A stretch of 6,184 bases of DNA, from the NCBI GenBank assembly GCA_025933895.1, contig JAICZB010000160.1, forward strand, positions 1-6,184. The letters run 5' to 3'. This DNA is from Thermoleophilia bacterium (GTDB lineage: Bacteria; Actinomycetota; Thermoleophilia; Gaiellales; Gaiellaceae). The translations under genes were made by a program, and so were the position numbers. Under the pieces are notes generated by a model. It did not search any database. It saw only the letters and a list, made by a program, of their open reading frames with translations, and was not told the DNA's origin. The stretch's first letter is position 1; each line of letters starts with the position of its first letter. Positions 1-6,019 of this stretch are shown in pieces.

Positions 1-1083
1 CACGAGGATCGAGACGAACCCGGCGAAGACCACGAGCGAGATCCATGGCGTCTTGAACTTCGGGTGCAGCCGCCGGAACAAGGCCGGCAGCTGCCGGTAG
101 CCGGCCATGGCGTACGTGATCCGCGAGGCGCCGATCACCCCCGCGTTCGTCGCAATGAAGAGGATCGTCGCGGCGAGCAGGCCAACGTAGATCTTGAGGA
201 CGGAAAGGAGCGCACCGTGCCCGAGTCCCAGGTTCTCGACGACACCGAGCACCGGGTCGGCGGCGAACCCGTGCGGCGGATTGAGTCCCAGAACCGTGAC
301 GCCCTTCTTCACCGGCATCGCGGAGAGGGCGATCATGGGCAGCGTGAAGTAGATGGCGAACACCGCGATCGCGACCATGAGGATCGAACGCGGGATGCTC
401 CGCACGGGGTCGCGTGCCTCCTCCGAGAGGTTCGAAACGGTCTCGATGCCCGTGTACGCGATCATCGCGATCGGAATCGCGAGCAGGAAGTTGCTCCAGG
501 TCGGCACGGTGCCGAAGTGGACGTTCCTCACCAGCACGTGCGGGCTGAAGACGAGCACGAACCCGAGCAGCACGAGCAGGACCTGCGTGGCGAAGTCGAT
601 CCCTGCGAGAACGACGTTGATCTTCGCCGACTCCTGAATCCCGACGATGTTGAGCGCGACCAGGATCACGACGACCAGCGCGCCGACGACGATGTCCCAC
701 GGGTTCTGCCGCAACGGCTCCCAGAAGATCGAGAGGTAGTGAGGCACGAAGAACGCCGAGATGGCGATCGTGATGATGTAGTTGAGCATCTGGGCCCACG
801 CCGCCCCGAACGAGACGACCTCGTTGAAGGCGTGGCGCGCGAAGCTCGAGGAGCCGCCCGCTTCCGGAAAGCTGACCGTCCCCTCTGCGTAGGTCGCTGC
901 CGTCGCGGCGAAGAAGAGGCCGGCGATGACGAAGACGACGGGCGTCAGCCCCAGCGCGAAGAAGGCAGTTACGCCGAGGGCGTAGTAGATCGACGAGCCG
1001 ACGTTGCCGTACGCGGTGGCGAAGAGCGCGTTCGCACCGAGAACGCGCTCGAGCTCGTGCGCCTGGCGACGCCTGCGGGCCAC
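1..1083 (-). CDS. APC superfamily amino-acid/polyamine permease, partial (C-terminus beyond window)
   Basis: Inner-membrane secondary transporter of the amino acid-polyamine-organocation superfamily; the substrate is unknown, probably an amino acid or amine. I read 361 codons without a stop, running off the window edge. It starts VARRRRQAHELERVLGANA, then TM1 (about 20-45) carries the unwound-helix motif GNVGSSIYYALG (26-37). Further hydrophobic segments lie near 48-67, 92-116, 129-149, 157-179, 198-219, 235-257 and 297-322, with a ninth starting near 347. TM6 holds the APC signature YTGIETVSNLSEEARDP (210-226), and the TM2-3 loop has FPEAGGSSSF (72-81). About eight and a half of the usual twelve helices are present. 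The GTG at 1083 is chosen because the family N-terminus begins just before the basic stretch; there is no Shine-Dalgarno, but a TANNNT box ends six bases upstream. The start lies inside the USP-like gene in another frame. A C-terminal USP domain beyond the window cannot be excluded. Family call firm, substrate open. Confidence 0.93.
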   Translation of the reverse strand, partial: MARRRRQAHELERVLGANALFATAYGNVGSSIYYALGVTAFFALGLTPVVFVIAGLFFAATAATYAEGTVSFPEAGGSSSFARHAFNEVVSFGAAWAQMLNYIITIAISAFFVPHYLSIFWEPLRQNPWDIVVGALVVVILVALNIVGIQESAKINVVLAGIDFATQVLLVLLGFVLVFSPHVLVRNVHFGTVPTWSNFLLAIPIAMIAYTGIETVSNLSEEARDPVRSIPRSILMVAIAVFAIYFTLPMIALSAMPVKKGVTVLGLNPPHGFAADPVLGVVENLGLGHGALLSVLKIYVGLLAATILFIATNAGVIGASRITYAMAGYRQLPALFRRLHPKFKTPWISLVVFAGFVSILV

Positions 1084-1610
1084 GGCGGGACTGTAGTGCG
1101 CGCCGCGGTCGCCTTCGCACCGGCAAGCGGGCCGGTAGCGATGATCACTCGGCAGGGCGCTTCGCGGAGGAGCATGAGCACCTCACGCGGGAATGCGCGG
1201 CGAAAGCCACGGCGCGACTCCACGAGCGCACCGACCACGACGAGCTCCGCACGGTGCTCGGCGGCAAGGCGCGCCACCTCCACCCCGAGGCTCCCGGACC
1301 GCGCGCGGACGATCTCGCGCCGGACGCCGACGCCGTACGAGCCCGCAACCGCAGCCGCGAGCTCGAGCCGGTCCTCGAGATCGCGGAGCGTTCCGTCCAT
1401 GTGCGCATTCAGCGGCAACTCGCGCTCGACGAAGAGCGGCGCGACGAGGACGACGCGTGCGCCGCGATCGGCCGCGAGCCGGCACGCGAGATCGAGCGCG
1501 TGCTCGGTCTCCGCCCCTTCGAGGAGCGGCACCACGATGCTCCGGTAGGCGATCGACCCCGTCCAGCGCGCCAGGCGCCGCGTACGGCGCTGGAGGTCCG
1601 GCGACTTCAT
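969..1610 (-). CDS. UspA-like universal stress protein with atypical nucleotide site and long overlapping tail
   Basis: Small cytosolic protein of 213 codons with an alpha/beta UspA-type fold. The first strand is YRSIVVPLLEG (22-32), followed by helix HALDLACRLAADRGA (37-51), strand RVVLVAPLF (52-60), a helix near 72-95, helix LGVEVARLAAEHRA (108-121), strand ELVVVGALV (122-130) and last strand CRVIIAT (153-159). The usual ATP-loop pattern G-x2-G-x9-G-S/T is absent: after G127 the sequence is ALVESRRGFRRAFPREV. The Asp normally following the first strand is Leu/Glu here, so ATP binding is doubtful. The ATG overlaps the transporter stop as ATGA, implying translational coupling and a role linked to that transporter. 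Residues after about 160 (rich in Arg, Ser, Thr, Pro) do not look like USP sequence; the final 38 codons, plus the TAA, overlap the next permease gene, whose codons supply the stop. The core is convincing; the tail may be a by-product of the overlap or of a sequence error. Confidence 0.85.
   Translation of the reverse strand: MKSPDLQRRTRRLARWTGSIAYRSIVVPLLEGAETEHALDLACRLAADRGARVVLVAPLFVERELPLNAHMDGTLRDLEDRLELAAAVAGSYGVGVRREIVRARSGSLGVEVARLAAEHRAELVVVGALVESRRGFRRAFPREVLMLLREAPCRVIIATGPLAGAKATAARTTVPPWPAGVARRTSSSAFSVRTRSSPPRTATSARRSTTPSA
1090..1095 (-). promoter_or_regulatory. Putative leaderless promoter -10 box (TACAGT) of the APC permease
   Basis: On the minus strand TACAGT matches the actinobacterial -10 pattern TANNNT. 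Exactly six bases (CCCGCC) separate it from the GTG at 1083, so transcription would begin at or next to the start codon. No -35 resembling TTGACA was found 16-19 bases upstream. It lies inside the upstream USP-like coding region. Support comes mainly from the same arrangement before two other genes in the window. Confidence 0.45.
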
Positions 1611-3883
1611 CGCAGGAGCTGGTACGGGACGGAGGCGAGGATCACGTGCGGCTCGACGAGCAGGAGGCGCTTCACGTAGAGCGCCCGCTGGTTGTGCAGG
1701 AGCCGCGCCCATCCGCGGAGAATCAGCTCGGGGAGGACGACGAGGACGTCGGAGCCTCCGCCGGTGAGCTCGCGGAGGTAGGCGAGCAGCGGGTCGCCGA
1801 TGTCCCGGTATGGCGCCGCGAGGACCTCGAGCGGGACGCGCGCGTCCTCGGCCAGCCACCTGCGTCGGATCTCGGCCGCCTCGCTGTCGTCGAAGGCGAA
1901 GTTGACCGCCCGCGTGTCGGCGAGGCGGAGGGACTCGGCCCAGTTGAGGGCACGCATCGACGCCGCGTTCGCGCCCGAGACGAAGATCCGCACCGCGAGC
2001 GGGCGACCTCCGGCTTCCTCGTCCACGGTCGGGACGTCTGCGACGACCACGCCGGGCTCGGTCAGGAGCCGCAGCTTGAGGGCGAACTCGAACGGATGCC
2101 GCGCTTCCTCGGCGAGGACGCGGCGGCGGAGCTGCTCGGCGACGACGACGGTGACGAAGTCCGACTCGCCGCGCGGCAAGCGCCAGACCTGCTCGAGCAC
2201 CGCGTCGACCCGCCCGCCGAACGGATCGAGTGTCTCGAGCAGCGGGACGCCGTCGGCGAAGTGGAACCAGCGCGGGCCGATCCCGGGGTCGCTCCGGCGA
2301 CTCGGGACGTGGATCGCACGGAACCCGTCGGGCGCGATCGTCCGCGCGAAGAGGAGCGCGCGCTCGGCCGCCGGGTTGAGCTCCTCGACGACGAGCAAGG
2401 TGCGGTTGCGCGCGCCGGGGGCCGAGGCGACGGCGGCCGCTCCGGCACTCAACCGCCGCCCGACCCGCGCATAGTGCCGCCGCACGCCGAGCATCGCGAA
2501 CACGAGCACCGGAATCGCGACCGTGACGAGCCAGGCGCCCTCGGCGAACTTCGTCCAGATCACGATCGCCGCAACGAGCCCGGTCGCGCTCGCGCCGATG
2601 CCGTTCACGAATGCGCGACCTCGCCATCCCACCGTCCGAGTGCGCAGCCAGTAGCGCACCATCCCGGCCTGCGAGAGCGTGAAGGCGGTGAAGACGCCGA
2701 TCACGTACAGGTGGATGAGGCTGTTGGTGTTCGCCTTGTAGATCGCGAGCAGCGCAGCGGCCGCGGCCGCGAGCACGAACATCCCGTTCGAGAAGACGAG
2801 GCGGTCGCCGAGGTTCGAGAACTGCCGCGGCGCGAAGCGATCGCGGGCGAGCAGCGCCGAGAGCCGCGGGAATCCCTGGAACGACGTGTTCGCCGCCAGG
2901 ACGAGGATGAGCAGCGTCGTCCCCTGGACGGCGTAGTACATGAAGCCGCCGAAGGATCCACCGGGGAAGACCGTGCGTGCGATCTGGGAGACGACCGAGT
3001 CCGACGCGCTCGGCCGCGCGTGGACACGCACCGCGAGATACGAGACGCCGAGGAACATCGCGATCGCCAGCGCGCCGAGCACGGCCAGCGTCGTGGCCGC
3101 GTTCTTCCCCTGCGGATGCCGGAAGGCATTGACGCCGTTGGCTATCGCCTCGACGCCGGTCAACGCGGTCGAGCCCGAGGAGAAGGCACGCAGGAGCACG
3201 AAGACGCCCACCGTCCCGGCGCCGACCGGCAGCTCATGCGGCACGACCGCGCGGTGCGCGTGTCCGGTCACCACCTCGACGAGCCCGGCGACGACGAGCA
3301 CGAGGATCGAGGTCACGAAGGCGTACGTCGGGAGCGCGAACAGCAGCCCGGATTCGCGGACGCCGCGCAGGTTCGCGAGCACGATGACGAAGAGGCAGGC
3401 GAGCGACAGCCCGACCTTGTGGGAGGCGAGCGACGGCGCGAACGAGGTGATCGCGTAGATCCCGGCCGAGATCGACACGGCGACGGTGAGGACGTAGTCG
3501 GTCAGCAGAGCCGCGGCGGCTACGAGGCTCGGCGCGGTGCCGAGGTTCTCCCGCGCGACGACATATGCACCGCCGCTCGTCTCGTACACGCGCACCGTCT
3601 GCCGGTACGAGAGGACGACGATGCCGAGGAGGCACGCGATCCCGATCGAGATCGGAAACACGAGGTGCGCGGACGTCGCCGAGATCGCGAGGAGCACGAC
3701 GAGCGCCGACTCGGTGGCGTACGCGACCGAGGAGAGCGGGTCCGAGGCGAAGATCGGCAGCGCGAGCCACTTCGGAAGCAACGTCTCGTGGATCTGGCCG
3801 CTGCGCATCGGCCGGCCCACGAGCACGCGTCGCAGGCGCTTCGGCTCGAGCGCGCGCCCCTCTGGGCGCGTGACTGCGCTCAC
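1607..3883 (-). CDS. kimA: KimA-type (YdaO-like) APC potassium importer with extended cytosolic tail
   Basis: Predicted inner-membrane K+ importer, probably proton-coupled. The 758 residues open with the family's RRVLVGRP (18-25) and LPKWLALPIFASDPLSSVAY (36-55). Twelve hydrophobic segments follow, near 41-68, 74-95, 118-146, 156-175, 178-205, 223-254, 262-287, 314-346, 361-383, 390-413, 425-446 and 450-471. Residues reported as ion-binding in Bacillus subtilis KimA, as I recall them (D36, Y43, D117, Y118, T121, S125, T230, E233), appear here at a constant +12 offset: D48, Y55, D129, Y130, T133, S137, T242, E245. The tail has two USP-like units, about 493-620 and 628-758; the second ends in the family's VLPEL, LLHNQ and SVPYQL motifs. 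B. subtilis KimA is about 607 residues, so the first unit looks extra. An in-frame TAG at 3893-3895 limits the start; GTG at 3883 is the only plausible upstream start, with GAGG only two bases away. KimA proteins elsewhere are controlled by c-di-AMP; no riboswitch is visible here. Transport of another ion or an amino acid remains possible. Confidence 0.88.
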   Translation of the reverse strand: MSAVTRPEGRALEPKRLRRVLVGRPMRSGQIHETLLPKWLALPIFASDPLSSVAYATESALVVLLAISATSAHLVFPISIGIACLLGIVVLSYRQTVRVYETSGGAYVVARENLGTAPSLVAAAALLTDYVLTVAVSISAGIYAITSFAPSLASHKVGLSLACLFVIVLANLRGVRESGLLFALPTYAFVTSILVLVVAGLVEVVTGHAHRAVVPHELPVGAGTVGVFVLLRAFSSGSTALTGVEAIANGVNAFRHPQGKNAATTLAVLGALAIAMFLGVSYLAVRVHARPSASDSVVSQIARTVFPGGSFGGFMYYAVQGTTLLILVLAANTSFQGFPRLSALLARDRFAPRQFSNLGDRLVFSNGMFVLAAAAAALLAIYKANTNSLIHLYVIGVFTAFTLSQAGMVRYWLRTRTVGWRGRAFVNGIGASATGLVAAIVIWTKFAEGAWLVTVAIPVLVFAMLGVRRHYARVGRRLSAGAAAVASAPGARNRTLLVVEELNPAAERALLFARTIAPDGFRAIHVPSRRSDPGIGPRWFHFADGVPLLETLDPFGGRVDAVLEQVWRLPRGESDFVTVVVAEQLRRRVLAEEARHPFEFALKLRLLTEPGVVVADVPTVDEEAGGRPLAVRIFVSGANAASMRALNWAESLRLADTRAVNFAFDDSEAAEIRRRWLAEDARVPLEVLAAPYRDIGDPLLAYLRELTGGGSDVLVVLPELILRGWARLLHNQRALYVKRLLLVEPHVILASVPYQLLR

Positions 3884-3889
3884 GTCCTC

Positions 3890-3895
3890 ACGCTA
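3890..3895 (-). promoter_or_regulatory. Putative leaderless promoter -10 box (TAGCGT) of the KimA-like gene
   Basis: TAGCGT on the minus strand fits TANNNT. Six bases (GAGGAC) separate it from the GTG at 3883, placing the expected transcription start at the start codon. The GAGG in that spacer is too close to act as a normal ribosome binding site, which favours leaderless translation. No clear -35 is present. The box lies at the downstream edge of the only sizeable intergenic gap, as expected for a promoter separating the transporter genes from the regulator genes. Confidence 0.5.
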
Positions 3896-3902
3896 GGTCC
3901 GG

Positions 3903-3943
3903 GCGGCTCAGCCGGAGATCAGGATCGGCCGCGCGCGGCTCAG
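3903..3943 (-). repeat. Direct repeat CTGAGCCGC x2 flanking a 12-bp palindrome, upstream of the KimA-like gene
   Basis: In the 67-base gap between the response regulator and the transporter, the minus-strand nonamer CTGAGCCGC occurs at 3943-3935 and again at 3911-3903. The copies start 32 bases apart, about three helical turns. The palindrome GCCGCGCGCGGC (3928-3939) overlaps the first copy. OmpR-family regulators often bind direct repeats, so this could be an operator for the adjacent regulator. It could also be chance in GC-rich DNA. The palindrome might form a short hairpin after the regulator stop, but no T-run follows. Confidence 0.3.
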
Positions 3944-3950
3944 GAAAAGC

Positions 3951-4631
3951 TCAAGAAGGAGCCAACCTGTAGCCCGCGCCCGGCTCGGTCAAGATGAAGC
4001 GGGGTCGCGCCGGATCGGGCTCGAGCTTGCGCCGTAGCTGCGAGACGTAGACGTGCAGGTAGTGCGACTCGTCGCCGTACCCCCTCCCCCACACCTCGCG
4101 GAGCAGCATCCCGTGGGTCAGCAGCTTTCCGGGATTGCGGGCGAGCACACGGAGGAGTGCGAACTCGTGCGGCGTGAGCTGCACGGGCTCCCCGCCGACC
4201 GTGACGGCGCGCTTCTCGAGATCGATCCGGAGCTCGCCCACCTCGACGACCGGCTCGGCCGGAGCGTCGGCCCGTCGCAGCGCCGCTCGAAGCCGCGCGA
4301 GCAGTTCCTCCACGCCGAAGGGCTTCGTCACGTAGTCGTCGGCGCCCGCGTCGAGCGCCGCCACCTTCTCGGCCTCGTCGCCCACGACCGAGAGGACGAT
4401 CACCGGAGCGCTGCTCCAGGTGCGCAGCTCGCGGCAGACCGCGGTCCCGCTTCCGTCCGGCAGGACGAGATCCAGCACGACGGCGTCGGGCGGGTTCGCG
4501 GCGAGCGCCGCGAGCGCTCCCTCGGCGGTCTCAGCCGTCTCCACCTCGTAGCCGGCGCCGCGGAGGCTCGTTCGCAGGGCGCGCAGGATCTGCGCCTCGT
4601 CGTCCACGACGAGGACGCGTTGGGCGTTCAC
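3951..4631 (-). CDS. kdpE: KdpE-like OmpR/PhoB-family response regulator
   Basis: Cytosolic DNA-binding response regulator of 226 residues, close to the usual KdpE length of about 225. The receiver domain (about 4-118) has the acidic pair D10-D11, the phosphoacceptor D54 in VVLDLVLPDG, the Ser switch residue S81 in VIVLSV, and K103 in YVTKPF. The winged-helix effector domain (about 128-224) contains LTPHEFALLRVLARNPGKLL (152-171), the recognition region around HYLHVYVSQLRRKLE (190-204) and the closing wing GAGYRL. The GTG at 4631 gives the standard receiver N-terminus (VNAQRVLVVDDE) and overlaps the kinase stop as GTGA, with a weak GGTGAG upstream, so translation is probably coupled to the kinase. 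The frame stays open upstream to 5009 but that part is kinase sequence in another frame. Classical KdpE activates kdpFABC; none is in view, and the next gene is a KimA-type K+ transporter, a plausible target. The Kdp assignment rests on sequence style and the partner kinase; a related OmpR-family regulator is the alternative. Confidence 0.9.
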   Translation of the reverse strand: MNAQRVLVVDDEAQILRALRTSLRGAGYEVETAETAEGALAALAANPPDAVVLDLVLPDGSGTAVCRELRTWSSAPVIVLSVVGDEAEKVAALDAGADDYVTKPFGVEELLARLRAALRRADAPAEPVVEVGELRIDLEKRAVTVGGEPVQLTPHEFALLRVLARNPGKLLTHGMLLREVWGRGYGDESHYLHVYVSQLRRKLEPDPARPRFILTEPGAGYRLAPS

Positions 4632-6001
4632 GCGCTCACCGGTGCTCGCCGCACTGCGAGGGGCAGCGAGAGGACGAGGTGGCCTCCGGCCGGGTCGTCC
4701 TGCGCCCACAGCCGGCCGCCGTTCGCCTCGGCGAAGCCGCGCGCGATTGCGAGCCCGAGCCCCGAGCCGTGTCCCGCCGTGCCGCGTCGGAACGGCTGGA
4801 ACAGCGCTTCCCGCTGCTCGTCGGGAAGGCCGGAGCCCGAGTCGACGACGTGGATCCGGAGCTCCGTGGCGCCGGGCTCTGCCCGGAGCAGCACGCGCGA
4901 GCCGGCCGGCGAATAGCGAAGCGCGTTCTCCAGCAGATTCACGAGTACCCGCTCGACCTGAGCGGCGTCGGCCTCGACCGGCGGCGTCTCCGAGCCGATC
5001 TCGAGCCACACGCGCCTCGCCTCTGCGCCGAGCCCGACGAGGGCCTGGCCGACGAGCTCGTCCACGTGCCAGAGCTCGCGATGAGGCTCGACGGCGCCCG
5101 CCTCCAGCCGAGAGAGGTCGAGCAGCTGCTCGACGACGCGGTCGAGCCGGGTCGCTTCGCCGCGAATCGTCTCCACGAGGCCGAGTCGGTCCTCCGCGGC
5201 CAGCGTCAGGCCGGGGCTCGCGAGCGCGTCCGCCGAGGCGAGAATCGCAGTGAGCGGCGAGCGCAGATCGTGAGAAACCGCGCGCAGGAGGGCCGTCTTG
5301 ATCGCGTCGCTACGCCGCAGCGCCTCCGCCTCGAGCGCCTCACCTTGCAGACGGCTGCGCTCGACGTCGACGGCGAGGAGCGCCGCGAGTGACGGAAGGA
5401 ACCGGCGCCGCACGGCGTCGTCGACGGCCGCCTCCTCGTCCACGAACAAGGTCGCGACGCAGCGAAGCCCGGCCGCGACGTGCAGAGCCCGCTCGCCCGG
5501 CTGCGGAGGCTGCTCGCCGAGCGCCAGTCGCCCCTGCTCAACGCCGAGCACGCCGGCCGTCAGCGCCGCAAGCCGGCCCAGCTCGTCCTCGAGGCGCCTG
5601 CCGCGCAAGAGGTCGAGAGCCGCCTCCGCCAGCGCATGCGCCTCGATGCGCCGCTGCTCGGCATCCTCCCTCCGCACCCGGGCGCGCGCGGCGAGGGCGC
5701 TCACGACGAACGCGATCACGAGGTAGACGGCGAGCGCGAGCCAGTTCTGGCTCTCGCGCAGGTGGAACGAATGGGCGGGCGGCAGGAACAGCCAGTTGAA
5801 CGTGAGCATGCTCGCGACCGAGACGACGGCTGCGAGCGCGGTCCCCCAGACGATCGCGACGGGCAGCACCGCGAGGACGTAGAGCGCACCGAGGCTCAGC
5901 ACCGGCACGTGCGGCTTCAGCAGCGCGACGGCACCGCTCACGGCCGCAACCGCGGTCGCGCTCGCCAGGACCCCGAGTACCAGCCCCGCCCGTGTTCTCA
6001 C
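4628..6001 (-). CDS. KdpD-like sensor histidine kinase (DUF4118 membrane domain, HisKA, HATPase_c), lacking the KdpD/USP N-terminus
   Basis: Membrane sensor kinase of 457 residues, predicted to phosphorylate the overlapping regulator. An N-terminal block (about 5-105) forms four hydrophobic segments of the DUF4118 type found in KdpD, with the characteristic NWLFLPPAHSFHL (69-81) before the last one. A weakly conserved GAF-like linker spans about 122-215. The dimerisation/phosphoacceptor helix has H244 in AVSHDLRSPL. The ATPase domain shows the N box NLLENALRYSP (355-365), G1 DSGSG (387-391), F box FQPF (401-404) and G2 GHGSGLGLAIA (410-420), so it appears catalytically complete. E. coli KdpD is about 894 residues and carries cytosolic KdpD and USP domains ahead of the membrane block; both are missing, and an in-frame TAG at 6020-6022 rules out an N-terminal extension. 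GTG at 6001 is the plausible start; the nearest GGAG is 13 bases away, but a TANNNT box ends seven bases upstream. The stimulus (K+, turgor or other) is inferred only from family and context. Confidence 0.92.
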   Translation of the reverse strand: MRTRAGLVLGVLASATAVAAVSGAVALLKPHVPVLSLGALYVLAVLPVAIVWGTALAAVVSVASMLTFNWLFLPPAHSFHLRESQNWLALAVYLVIAFVVSALAARARVRREDAEQRRIEAHALAEAALDLLRGRRLEDELGRLAALTAGVLGVEQGRLALGEQPPQPGERALHVAAGLRCVATLFVDEEAAVDDAVRRRFLPSLAALLAVDVERSRLQGEALEAEALRRSDAIKTALLRAVSHDLRSPLTAILASADALASPGLTLAAEDRLGLVETIRGEATRLDRVVEQLLDLSRLEAGAVEPHRELWHVDELVGQALVGLGAEARRVWLEIGSETPPVEADAAQVERVLVNLLENALRYSPAGSRVLLRAEPGATELRIHVVDSGSGLPDEQREALFQPFRRGTAGHGSGLGLAIARGFAEANGGRLWAQDDPAGGHLVLSLPLAVRRAPVSA

Positions 6002-6008
6002 ACGGGCA

Positions 6009-6014
6009 ACGGTA
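6009..6014 (-). promoter_or_regulatory. Putative leaderless promoter -10 box (TACCGT) of the sensor kinase gene
   Basis: TACCGT on the minus strand fits TANNNT. Seven bases (TGCCCGT) separate it from the GTG at 6001, so the transcript would start at or within a base of the start codon. It falls in the 18-base gap after the hppA stop. No convincing -35 is seen in the end of hppA. If real, the kinase-regulator pair has its own promoter instead of depending on read-through from hppA. Confidence 0.42.
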
Positions 6015-6019
6015 CTCCG

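Noticed and set aside
64..1548. A 494-codon open frame on the plus strand
   Set aside because: It lies opposite the second permease and the USP gene, with low-complexity charged composition and no recognisable domain; the minus-strand proteins carry clear family motifs.
969..2627. Extending the USP-like gene upstream to a 552-residue protein
   Set aside because: The extra upstream part is the KimA-like tail read in the wrong frame (Arg/Ala/Gly/Pro-rich, no motifs). The ATG at 1610 overlapping the transporter stop gives a normal USP N-terminus.
3928..3939. Intrinsic terminator after the regulator gene
   Set aside because: The palindrome GCCGCGCGCGGC could form only a four-pair stem with a four-base loop, and no T-run follows on the minus strand.
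3884..3950. A c-di-AMP (ydaO-type) riboswitch before the KimA-like gene
   Set aside because: The gap is only 67 bases, too short for that riboswitch, has no recognisable conserved core, and the candidate promoter would leave no leader RNA.
1193..3997. A 934-codon open frame on the plus strand
   Set aside because: It is antisense to the KimA-like and USP genes. Its translation is dominated by Arg, Glu, Asp, His and Gly with no hydrophobic segments or motifs, as expected opposite GC-rich membrane-protein codons.
3951..5009. A longer regulator starting at 5009
   Set aside because: The additional residues are kinase-coding DNA in another frame; the receiver domain begins at the GTG at 4631, which overlaps the kinase stop.
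4629..6001. Plus-strand frames opposite the kinase (for example 4679-5392 and 5389-5799)
   Set aside because: Antisense frames over a kinase with complete H, N, G1, F and G2 boxes; no motifs of their own.
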